Shown: piece by piece, positions 8,204 to 14,986 of the stretch | Position numbering within the stretch: the stretch's first letter is position 1 | Layout: the number at the start of each line of letters is the position of its first letter | From: Deltaproteobacteria bacterium | Lineage (GTDB): Bacteria; Bdellovibrionota_C; UBA2361; J135 | Length of the DNA: 31,876 bases | Direction: 5' to 3' | Assembly (NCBI GenBank): GCA_020635175.1 | Contig: JACKAH010000017.1 | Coordinates: forward strand, 1 to 31,876 | The notes under the pieces: generated by a model | Database searches by the model: none | Told to the model about the DNA's origin: nothing | What the model saw: the letters and a program-made list of their open reading frames with translations, nothing else | Made by a program: the position numbers and the translations under genes

Positions 8204-8315
8204 TCTATTTTGCAGTATAAATTTACGTAACTTAGGCTATTTTCGTATCCTTTGCTTACATTTAAACGGCAGTTGTTTGTCATTTTTATTTTAAAATCTT
8301 ATTTCGAGGCGAGCT

Positions 8316-9116
8316 ATGGTGAAGCGCGACAAGTCAAACTACATGATTCAATCTGTTTCGCATGCTCTAGATGTTTTAGAGGAATTAGCAGGATCTACTC
8401 CTGAGATCGGTGTAACAGAACTTTCAAAGCGTTTGAAACTTCATAAAAATAACGTTTTTAGATTGCTAGCAACATTAGAACTACGTGGCTATGTTGAGCA
8501 GAATCGTGAAAGCGAAGACTATCGTCTTGGTGTTAAAGCATTACAGCTTGGCCAAGCTTATTTAACTCACAGTTCATTAGTTAAGCGTGCTTATCCAGTT
8601 ATTAAGAAATTAGCTGAAGATATGGGCGAAACTGTAAGTCTTGCTACGCTTCAGAATGGCATGATTCAGTTCCCACTTTCAGTGGAGTCAAAAAGACCTG
8701 TAAAAGTAGCTCAAAGAGTTGCAATGTCATTTAGTGCTAAGGAAAATGCAGCAGGTAGGTTGTTAACAGCTCAACTATCAGATGCGGTATTAGCAGAACT
8801 TTTAACTTCTAACACTCCTCAAGATGCGGCGATTAAAAATCAGCTTGCAGAGCTTAGAAACTCTGGAGCTATCATTGATAGAGCAGCGATAGAGGCAGAT
8901 GTTGTTGCAATGGCTAAAGTTGTAACTGGCGTTAACAACGAAGTTGTTGCTGCAATTGAAGTACTTGTTCCTCAATATAGAGCTAAGGTTGATAACCTCA
9001 TGCCTAAGCTTGAAGAAGCAGCTACAACTCTTTCTAAATCGCTCGGCTCAATGAAGAAGGGATTGGTAGCTAGTATTGAGAAAGAGTCTATGACTGCTGA
9101 CGCAGCTATGCGTTAA
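8316..9116 (+). CDS. IclR-family transcriptional regulator
   Basis: 266-aa regulator. Winged helix-turn-helix at residues about 10-72 (VSHALDVLEEL, VTELSKRLKLHKNNVFRLLATLELRGYVE, YRLGVKALQLG), then the IclR effector-binding GAF-like domain (about 85-245). The effector domain is divergent: the usual GxxxPxHxTAxGKaxLA block reads RVAMSFSAKENAAGRLLTAQL, so the ligand cannot be guessed. A GAGGCGAG ribosome site precedes the ATG. It stands directly before etfB-etfA in the same direction, but a strong terminator separates them, so it forms its own transcript. Control of etfBA or of acyl-CoA oxidation genes is inference from position. Confidence 0.92.
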   Translation: MVKRDKSNYMIQSVSHALDVLEELAGSTPEIGVTELSKRLKLHKNNVFRLLATLELRGYVEQNRESEDYRLGVKALQLGQAYLTHSSLVKRAYPVIKKLAEDMGETVSLATLQNGMIQFPLSVESKRPVKVAQRVAMSFSAKENAAGRLLTAQLSDAVLAELLTSNTPQDAAIKNQLAELRNSGAIIDRAAIEADVVAMAKVVTGVNNEVVAAIEVLVPQYRAKVDNLMPKLEEAATTLSKSLGSMKKGLVASIEKESMTADAAMR

Positions 9117-9140
9117 GTCGTACTTTTTTAAGAATTTCTG

Positions 9141-9174
9141 CCCAGTTATCAGATTTTGATAACTGGGTTTTTTT
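9141..9174 (+). terminator. Intrinsic terminator after the IclR gene
   Basis: Perfect 10-bp stem CCCAGTTATC (9141-9150) with GATAACTGGG (9158-9167), 7-nt loop, then seven T (9168-9174). It lies 24 bp after the IclR stop. Confidence 0.92.
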
Positions 9175-9209
9175 GTGCCAAATCTCGTGGCGTTACATGC
9201 TTAAAGGAA

Positions 9210-9238
9210 TTGCAGATATCGGCTCTTAAAGTTAGAGT
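9210..9238 (+). promoter_or_regulatory. Candidate promoter for etfB-etfA
   Basis: TTGCAG (9210-9215), 17 nt, TAGAGT (9233-9238), placed between the preceding terminator and etfB, with a leader of about 27 nt containing a TAGGA ribosome site. Confidence 0.45.
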
Positions 9239-9271
9239 AGCTGCGATAATTTGTATGGGAATTAATAGGAT

Positions 9272-10021
9272 ATGAAGATACTTGTACCGGTTAAACGGGT
9301 GCCAGACTACGAAGCAAAAATCAAGGTAAATGCTGATGGCACTGGAATTCAAACTGCTGATATCAAATGGATAGTTAATCCTTTCGATGAGATTGCAGTC
9401 GAAGAGGCATTAAAGTTAAAGGAAGCTGGTAAAGCAACAGAGGTGATCGTTGTTGGTATCGGGCCCGATGACTCTGTTCAACAACTGCGCTATGCCATGG
9501 CTATGGGCGCTGACAGTGGAATTATTGTTAAGACTGATCAGGGCGTAGATTCTGATGTGGCATCTCGAGTGCTTGCTGAGATCTTTAAGAAAGGTGATTA
9601 CGGTTTAATTATCATGGGTAAGCAGTCGATTGACTCTGATGCAAATCAAACTGCGCAGCTTTTAGCTGCAAGGCTTGGTTTAGCCCAAGCTTGCTTTGCG
9701 TCAAAGCTTGAGCTGGGTGATGGAACTGCAACTGTTACTAGGGAAGTTGATGGTGGGCTTGAAACTATTACAGTACCAACCCCGTGTATTGTTTCTACTG
9801 ACTTAAGATTAAATGAGCCACGTTACGCACCGCTTCCTGGTATCATGAAGGCAAAGAAAAAACCGCTTGAAGAGATTGCGATAGCGGATCTTGGAGTTGA
9901 TACGACGCCGAAAATTAAGGTTCTCCGAATGACTCCGCCACCGACGAGAGCTGCAGGCCGTAAGGTAGAGAGTGTTGAGGCGCTCGTTAAAGCACTTAAA
10001 GACGAAGCAAAAGTTATCTAG
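9272..10021 (+). CDS. etfB: Electron transfer flavoprotein beta subunit
   Basis: Small, AMP-binding subunit of the FAD heterodimer that takes electrons from acyl-CoA dehydrogenases. 249 aa, standard length. Typical blocks: MKILVPVKRVPD (1-12), IVNPFDEIAVEEALKLKE (about 34-51), LIIMGKQSIDSDANQTAQLLAARLG (about 113-137, the adenine nucleotide site) and the recognition-loop region PRYAPLPGIMKAKKKP (about 187-203). etfA follows 9 bp later. Confidence 0.96.
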   Translation: MKILVPVKRVPDYEAKIKVNADGTGIQTADIKWIVNPFDEIAVEEALKLKEAGKATEVIVVGIGPDDSVQQLRYAMAMGADSGIIVKTDQGVDSDVASRVLAEIFKKGDYGLIIMGKQSIDSDANQTAQLLAARLGLAQACFASKLELGDGTATVTREVDGGLETITVPTPCIVSTDLRLNEPRYAPLPGIMKAKKKPLEEIAIADLGVDTTPKIKVLRMTPPPTRAAGRKVESVEALVKALKDEAKVI

Positions 10022-10030
10022 GGAGTTTAC

Positions 10031-10999
10031 ATGAGTAATGTTTTAGTTTTTGTACAGCAGACGGATGGAGAGGTTGCCAAAGTAAGTAGGGCAGCTGTTA
10101 CTGCGGCTAAGCAGTTAAAGGATAAGTGGGGCCATGATAAGCTGATAGGGTTATGTGTAGGGCCATCAGCTGCAGCTGCTGCTGACAAGGCTGCCTCGCT
10201 TGGTCTTGATCAAGTTTTCTATTCTGAAGAAACATCGTTCCAGAACTATTTAGCAATTCCACATGCGGCTGCTACTGAACAGGTTGCTAAACAAAACGAT
10301 TGTAAGACAATTGTTGCGGCGGCCACTACAACAGGTAAAGATTTTATGCCAAGAGTCGCTGCTGCGCTTGAGGCTGGACAGGCTTCTGACATTATCGCTG
10401 TTAACGATGATGGGAGCCTAAAGCGTCCTATGTACGCAGGAGATATTTTTGCGGATGTTGAAGTAACAACAGATACTAAAATTGTTACGGTGCGTTCAAC
10501 AGCATTTGAGGCGGCTGAGCCTTCAGGGACCGCTGGATCTACAGCAGCAATTTCTGTAAGCGTATCTGGTCCAGAAGTTAAATTCGATAATTACGAGACT
10601 TCAGGAGGAGATAGGCCAGAGCTTACTGATGCAGAAGTAGTAGTCAGTGGTGGTCGTGCATTAAAAGATGAGACTACCTTTATGGAGGTAATGGGACCAT
10701 TGGCGGATGTTTTTAGTGCTGCAATAGGAGCTTCACGAGCTGCTGTTGACTCAGGCTATGCGCCGAATGACTGGCAGGTTGGACAAACTGGTAAAATCGT
10801 TGCACCAAATTTATATATTGCTGTGGGTATCTCTGGGGCGATTCAACATTTAGCTGGAATGAAAGATTCTAAGACGATTGTTGCTATAAACAAAGATCCA
10901 GATGCGCCTATCTTCGAAATTGCTGATTTCGGTCTTGTAGCTGACCTATATGAAGCCGTACCAGCTCTAATCGAAGAGGTTAAGAAGGCTAAAGCTTAG
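10031..10999 (+). CDS. etfA: Electron transfer flavoprotein alpha subunit
   Basis: FAD-carrying subunit of ETF. 322 aa. The N-terminal half is the ETF alpha/beta fold; the C-terminal half (about 205-320) holds the FAD domain with VVSGGRALKD, GASRAAVDSGYAP, QVGQTGKIVAPNLYIAVG, ISGAIQHLAGM and INKDPDAPIFEIADFGLVAD. This is the classical chain, with no added ferredoxin domain to suggest a bifurcating variant. It is followed by the DUF192 gene 5 bp later, in the same transcript. Confidence 0.96.
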   Translation: MSNVLVFVQQTDGEVAKVSRAAVTAAKQLKDKWGHDKLIGLCVGPSAAAAADKAASLGLDQVFYSEETSFQNYLAIPHAAATEQVAKQNDCKTIVAAATTTGKDFMPRVAAALEAGQASDIIAVNDDGSLKRPMYAGDIFADVEVTTDTKIVTVRSTAFEAAEPSGTAGSTAAISVSVSGPEVKFDNYETSGGDRPELTDAEVVVSGGRALKDETTFMEVMGPLADVFSAAIGASRAAVDSGYAPNDWQVGQTGKIVAPNLYIAVGISGAIQHLAGMKDSKTIVAINKDPDAPIFEIADFGLVADLYEAVPALIEEVKKAKA

Positions 11000-11004
11000 G
11001 ACTT

Positions 11005-11508
11005 ATGGGAAATAAGAAAAGGCGAGTACGTTCAATTAAGCAGGCATTAGTTATATTTGCCTTGCTGACCGCTCTATTTGTTGGTGTTCCGTATGCTTTA
11101 GAGTTAAAGAGCGAGCAGCACCTCTTAAAGACGCATTTCGTTACAAGTAGTGGTGATACTGAAACCTTTAAATTAGAGATTGTGAATACGCCACAGGGCC
11201 GAGCTAAGGGGCTAATGTTTGTCAAAGAGATGGATTCTGACAGAGGTATGCTCTTTATCTTTCCTGAGCCTCGAGTTCAAAGTTTCTATATGAAGAATAC
11301 TTATATCCCGCTCGATATGCTGTTTATTGATAGCGAGTTCAAAGTTGTTGGGATCTTAGAGGATGTACCTATTCTAAATGAAAAATCTCGAAAGGTTGCT
11401 AAGCCAAGTCAGTATGTGATTGAGCTTAATGCAGGTACTGCCAAAAAGCATGGAATAAAAATAGGCGATAGTGTGGTCTTTGCAGCAAAACTTCCTGCAG
11501 CTTCTTAG
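11005..11508 (+). CDS. Membrane-anchored DUF192 protein
   Basis: 167-aa protein with an N-terminal hydrophobic helix (about 14-31, signal peptide or anchor) followed by one complete DUF192 domain: FKLEIVNTPQGRAKGLMFVK, DRGMLFIFPEP, SFYMKNTYIPLDMLFID, ILNEKSRKVAKPSQYVIEL and HGIKIGDSVVF. The domain is a small beta-barrel of unknown function, common as a secreted single-domain protein. A TAGGA site precedes the ATG. It ends 4 bp inside the convergent SIMPL gene. Confidence 0.9.
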   Translation: MGNKKRRVRSIKQALVIFALLTALFVGVPYALELKSEQHLLKTHFVTSSGDTETFKLEIVNTPQGRAKGLMFVKEMDSDRGMLFIFPEPRVQSFYMKNTYIPLDMLFIDSEFKVVGILEDVPILNEKSRKVAKPSQYVIELNAGTAKKHGIKIGDSVVFAAKLPAAS

Positions 11509-12221
11509 TCAGATAGATAATATTCAACAGAGGTCACAACACGTACTTTTTTAATGTATGGTGTGTTGTTGTCCCTGTTCTCAATAGAAAATTGGCCCTG
11601 ACGTGCCTTTTTAATCTTACCTAATCTACTATCTGAATCCTTGGCGAATTTTTGAGCAACTTCACGTGATTTACGTGTCGCTTCTTCGATCATCTCAGGT
11701 TTGATGTCGTTTAGCTTTGTAAACAGATACTCGGCTCTCTCGCTATACTCATCACCAGTTACTAGGACGCCAGATTTGCCCAATTCTGTAATTTTGTTCA
11801 TTGCAGATCTGACTTTTTCAATGTTGTGGCTATAGACCGTCACGGTTTGGTTCGCAAAGTAGCGGTAAGTAACCGCTGCGTTGCTGTAGCTATTAGCCTG
11901 CTTATCGTTAATATATGGCGTATTAATAGAGATCTCTTTGCTATCAAAGCCTTGGTCGTAAAGATACTTGACGACTAGACCTGCCTTTTCTTCTATGTGT
12001 TTATAGAGCAAATTTACGTCATTTTCAGCACTAATGAACTTAATTGGCCAGATGACGGTATCAGCCGGTACCTCTCTTTCAGAGAGACCCTTAACGGTTA
12101 CAGAGCGTTCAAGCGATCTAAATTCTATCATGCTTGAGCCAATTAAATAGCCGATAGAGATGAGCCCAAGGCAAAGCAGCCCACCTAGAAGAATAGCTTC
12201 TTTAGTCCATGTATTTTTCAT
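11505..12221 (-). CDS. SIMPL-domain (DUF541) membrane-anchored periplasmic protein
   Basis: 238 aa. One N-terminal transmembrane helix (about 9-30), then a SIMPL/DUF541 domain: SVTVKGLSEREVPADTVIWP near 40-60, repeated alternating strands, VTYRYFANQTVTVY, a long helix EATRKSREVAQKFAKDSDSRLGKI, and the closing strand KKVRVVTSVEYYL. The family resembles E. coli YggE; its biochemical role is not known. It lies 72 bp after the DUF5706 gene on the same strand and may share its transcript. Its last codons overlap the convergent DUF192 gene by 4 bp. Confidence 0.88.
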   Translation of the reverse strand: MKNTWTKEAILLGGLLCLGLISIGYLIGSSMIEFRSLERSVTVKGLSEREVPADTVIWPIKFISAENDVNLLYKHIEEKAGLVVKYLYDQGFDSKEISINTPYINDKQANSYSNAAVTYRYFANQTVTVYSHNIEKVRSAMNKITELGKSGVLVTGDEYSERAEYLFTKLNDIKPEMIEEATRKSREVAQKFAKDSDSRLGKIKKARQGQFSIENRDNNTPYIKKVRVVTSVEYYLSD

Positions 12222-12293
12222 TTCGTTGTTCCGAATTTAATAACAGCGTCAGTTGCAGAGTAGCGATCCGAGAGACGAATCTCAATAAATATT

Positions 12294-12824
12294 TCACATA
12301 AAGTGAAAAATAAGCAAGGTGATACCTGAGATAACCAATCCGATAATAAAAGTGAGGTAAGCAAAACGAAGTAGTTTAAACTTTCTGTTGGCTAGAAACA
12401 TCCCTAAAGAATAGACCTCTTTAACCTGAGCTTCGTAAGTTAAGCTTGGATCATTCATGATTGTTTCCATCTCAGAGAGGTATTCATCATATTCAAGGTG
12501 CCGAAAGTGCCCAAAAAATAGGATATTGAATAGAGGGCTACTCCGATCGATTGGCAGCTTATCTGTCAGTGGGCTAGGCATAGTAGAATATGCAGCAAAA
12601 ACAATAGTAAAGATTGAGCATACAATTAAAATCATAGCTGCAATTTTTAACTCTGGTTTTAGGAGTGCAGGAATCGCCAGAGTTGTAACAATCGAAGACA
12701 TGGTTAAAAGCATATTAGCTTTTCTATCTGCCATTAAGCTTAGTTGCACATGATGATTTCTGGTTTGTCTAATTAGTTGATCTAGATATGCTCCAGGTTG
12801 AGAGATTTTGAAGTTTGATTCCAT
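12294..12824 (-). CDS. DUF5706 / Pycsar-effector-like transmembrane protein
   Basis: 176-aa membrane protein. Residues about 14-45 give the pattern of the PycTM/DUF5706 domain: LDQLIRQTRNHHVQLSLMAD, then RKANMLLTMSSIVTTLAIPA, i.e. His, then AD-x-KAN-x-LL entering the first membrane helix. Two membrane helices follow back to back (about 36-58 and 62-82) and a third closes the protein (about 152-174); between them is a soluble helical segment (about 90-145). In the Pycsar phage defence systems such proteins permeabilise the membrane in response to cCMP or cUMP. Here no pyrimidine cyclase gene is in the window, and the gene starts 4 bp after the small ORF of the carboxylase operon, so a housekeeping role is equally possible. 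Family call by motif only. Confidence 0.65.
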   Translation of the reverse strand: MESNFKISQPGAYLDQLIRQTRNHHVQLSLMADRKANMLLTMSSIVTTLAIPALLKPELKIAAMILIVCSIFTIVFAAYSTMPSPLTDKLPIDRSSPLFNILFFGHFRHLEYDEYLSEMETIMNDPSLTYEAQVKEVYSLGMFLANRKFKLLRFAYLTFIIGLVISGITLLIFHFM

Positions 12825-12828
12825 TAGT

Positions 12829-13065
12829 CTACCTCTGTCTTGAAATTGAATCTAACCGACTCTGTGCTTTCCAGAGGCTATTATCATTTTCGTCTGGTAA
12901 AAGCTGCATCAATGCAACTGCTATTGCAGCAACTTCTTGGTCCTTAAGTTTATCTTCAGATTGCTTAAGAAGATCTGTTGCAACAATAAACGGAATCTCT
13001 TCGGTGTCGAATCTAGGAGAGGATTTTACAGTAGTTGTTTTTCTAATTGGTGTGATTTTTGACAT
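12829..13065 (-). CDS. Small protein, possible OadG/MmdD-like carboxylase-associated subunit
   Basis: 78 aa without membrane helix or signal. Its start codon overlaps the stop of the lipoprotein gene, and its stop lies 4 bp before the DUF5706 gene, so it sits snugly in the operon. The C-terminal half (about 42-66) reads DQEVAAIAVALMQLL followed by SLWKAQSRL, which resembles the tail of OadG/MmdD/MmdE small subunits (acidic residue, AAIAAAL helix, then Trp and Arg) of biotin-dependent decarboxylases. With the carboxyltransferase subunit two genes upstream this is plausible, but the N-terminal membrane helix of OadG is missing. Treat as a weak family guess on a solid gene. Confidence 0.6.
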   Translation of the reverse strand: MSKITPIRKTTTVKSSPRFDTEEIPFIVATDLLKQSEDKLKDQEVAAIAVALMQLLPDENDNSLWKAQSRLDSISRQR

Positions 13066-13370
13066 TAGCTCTTACAATCCTCTGGACAACTTTCGGCAGT
13101 TTCGGCACAGGGGCAATCAATTGCCTGACAAACTATCTCCTGACATTCGCCATCGCCACACTTATCAATGCAGGTATTAGGTTTTTCTTGGATAAAGATA
13201 AGTCCATCTTTAGTTACACATTTCGGAGGCATGCTTCGGAGTACCTGATTGCCAGCGGCAACACACTCCTCAAAACTTAAGATAGGCTTAGCTTTTTGTT
13301 CTGCTGTAAGGCTAGAGCAGCTTGCAAGGACTAACGCAAAGATTAGAGCACTAGAGCGGAATATTTCCAT
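13065..13370 (-). CDS. Cysteine-rich small lipoprotein
   Basis: 101 aa. Signal peptide MEIFRSSALIFALVLASC with lipobox and acylated Cys18. The mature part contains FEECVAAGNQVLRSMPPKCV, a short block often seen in small bacterial lipoproteins, and a C-terminal segment (67-99) in which 9 of 33 residues are Cys (CIDKCGDGECQE to CPEDC), suggesting a disulphide-tied or metal-binding mini-domain. It starts inside the last 20 bp of the carboxylase gene and shares its stop/start with the next small gene, so it is translationally coupled on both sides. No function can be assigned. Confidence 0.82.
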   Translation of the reverse strand: MEIFRSSALIFALVLASCSSLTAEQKAKPILSFEECVAAGNQVLRSMPPKCVTKDGLIFIQEKPNTCIDKCGDGECQEIVCQAIDCPCAETAESCPEDCKS

Positions 13371-14892
13371 GCTTTTTCCTCGGATTTAACTGTTTTTTAT
13401 TTTGTAGCATTCTAAAGCTCTCAATTATTTTTGGTCGAGAGTTTTTAGGTTCTAGCACAGCATCTATAAATCCAAGCTCAGCAACTTCCCAAGGGTTTGC
13501 AAACCTTTCACGATAATCTGCAACTAGCTCTGCTCGCTTCTCTTCTACATTGTTAGCTTCTGCAAGTTCTCTTCTAAAAATAACATTTACTGCGCCTTCA
13601 GGACCCATTACTGCTACTTCTGCACTAGGGTAGGCAAAGTTTAGATCTCCTCGTAAGTGCTTGGAACTCATTACATCATATGCGCCACCGTAGGCTTTGC
13701 GGGTGATTACAGTAACCTTTGGCACAGTGGCTTCTGCATAAGCGTATAGTAACTTAGCTCCATGCCTTATAATCCCACCATGCTCTTGGTTAACTCCAGG
13801 TAGAAATCCCGGAACATCAACTAAAGTTAAAAGTGGGATGTTAAAAGCATCACAAAATCTAACGAAGCGTGCAGCTTTAGTGCTTGCATTAATATCAAGA
13901 CAACCAGCTAAGAAGTTCGGTTGATTTGCCACTACGCCAATTGAATATCCATCTAAACGGATAAACCCGATTACGATATTCTGTGCAAAATGAGGTTGTA
14001 CTTCAAAGAAGTAATTCTCATCTGCAATCGGTCTGATAATATCTCGAATGTCGTATGGCTTGTTTGCATTTTCCGGTACAATCTCATTAAGCGCTTCATC
14101 AACCCGTGTTGATAAATCATTTGTCTCTACTCGCGGTGCAGGATCAAGATTATTTTGAGGAATAAAAGAGAACAACTCTCTCGCTGTTTCGATACATTCT
14201 TTATCTGTTTTGCTCATTAAGTGCGCAACGCCACTAACCGAGTTATGTGTGACAGCGCCACCAAGTTTTTCCTTATCAACTTCTTCTTTTGTAACCGTCT
14301 TTATTACATCGGGCCCAGTTATAAACATGTGGCTAGTGTCTTCAACCATTAAGACAAAGTCAGTAATGGCAGGGGAGTAGACTGCACCACCAGCGCATGG
14401 TCCCATAATCAAAGATAACTGCGGGATTACACCTGAGCAGAGTGTGTTTCTAAGGAATATATCAGCATAGCCACCAAGGCTTTCAACTCCTTCTTGAATG
14501 CGTGCACCACCTGAGTCATTCAGTCCGATTACTGGACAGCCATTTTCTGCTGCCAAGTCCATAATCTTTACTATTTTTTTTGCGTGGTAAGTTGCGAGGG
14601 ACCCCCCGAAGACCGTAAAGTCTTGAGCAAAGACAAATACATCACGTCCATTTATCGTTCCGTGACCAGTGACAACGCCGTCTCCATAGAACTTCTTTTC
14701 TTTTAACCCGAAATTCTCGCAACGATGAGAAACAAATTTATCTATTTCAAAAAAAGATCCGGGGTCTAGCAGCAATTCAATTCGCTCTCTTGCGCTTAGC
14801 TTGCCTGCAGCATGCTGTTTTTCAATTCTCTCAGTGCCACCGCCTTGCTCGGCAAGTTCGTTTCGCTTTCTCAGTTCGTCTACTTGGGTCAT
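13351..14892 (-). CDS. Acyl-CoA (propionyl-CoA) carboxylase, carboxyltransferase beta subunit
   Basis: 513-aa carboxyltransferase, standard length for PccB/MmdA. It joins carboxybiotin and acyl-CoA to give methylmalonyl-CoA (or runs in reverse in sodium-pump decarboxylases). Blocks: AAGKLSARERIELLLDPGSF (28-47), FAQDFTVFGGSL, LNDSGGARIQEGVESLGGYA, GPCAGGAVYSPA (N-terminal oxyanion site), FITGPDVIKTVTKEEV, then the C-terminal half NQPNFLAGCLDINASTKAARF, LVDVPGFLPG, RKAYGGAYDVM and AVMGPEGAVNVIF. It is divergent from methylmalonyl-CoA mutase, which strongly favours propionyl-CoA as substrate. The biotin carboxylase/carrier chain is not in the window. No ribosome site is visible; a TATAGT box lies only 14 nt before the ATG. 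Confidence 0.95.
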   Translation of the reverse strand: MTQVDELRKRNELAEQGGGTERIEKQHAAGKLSARERIELLLDPGSFFEIDKFVSHRCENFGLKEKKFYGDGVVTGHGTINGRDVFVFAQDFTVFGGSLATYHAKKIVKIMDLAAENGCPVIGLNDSGGARIQEGVESLGGYADIFLRNTLCSGVIPQLSLIMGPCAGGAVYSPAITDFVLMVEDTSHMFITGPDVIKTVTKEEVDKEKLGGAVTHNSVSGVAHLMSKTDKECIETARELFSFIPQNNLDPAPRVETNDLSTRVDEALNEIVPENANKPYDIRDIIRPIADENYFFEVQPHFAQNIVIGFIRLDGYSIGVVANQPNFLAGCLDINASTKAARFVRFCDAFNIPLLTLVDVPGFLPGVNQEHGGIIRHGAKLLYAYAEATVPKVTVITRKAYGGAYDVMSSKHLRGDLNFAYPSAEVAVMGPEGAVNVIFRRELAEANNVEEKRAELVADYRERFANPWEVAELGFIDAVLEPKNSRPKIIESFRMLQNKKQLNPRKKHGNIPL

Positions 14893-14986
14893 AAATCATT
14901 AAAAAAACTATATAGTTAGTAGCAAGAGTCTATATTTGAGAATACAGCTCTGTCAATCAAATCGACTCTATTCTATATACATTTAT
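14893..14986. promoter_or_regulatory. Divergent control region between carboxylase and methylmalonyl-CoA mutase
   Basis: 94 bp. Plus strand: CTGTCA (14950-14955), 18 nt, TATATA (14974-14979), which would start transcription at or within a base or two of the mutase ATG at 14987. Minus strand: TATAGT (14912-14907), 14 nt from the carboxylase ATG. Neither start has a Shine-Dalgarno sequence. A perfect 12-bp palindrome AACTATATAGTT (14906-14917) overlaps the minus-strand box and could be an operator, though it is AT-rich enough to arise by chance. Confidence 0.4.

Noticed and set aside
12815..13280. Two plus-strand ORFs opposite the lipoprotein and small carboxylase-operon gene
   Set aside because: They mirror genes whose signal peptide, overlaps and operon spacing support the minus strand.
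14893..14986. Cobalamin riboswitch before methylmalonyl-CoA mutase
   Set aside because: Only 94 bp shared by two promoters; no B12-box or long stems.
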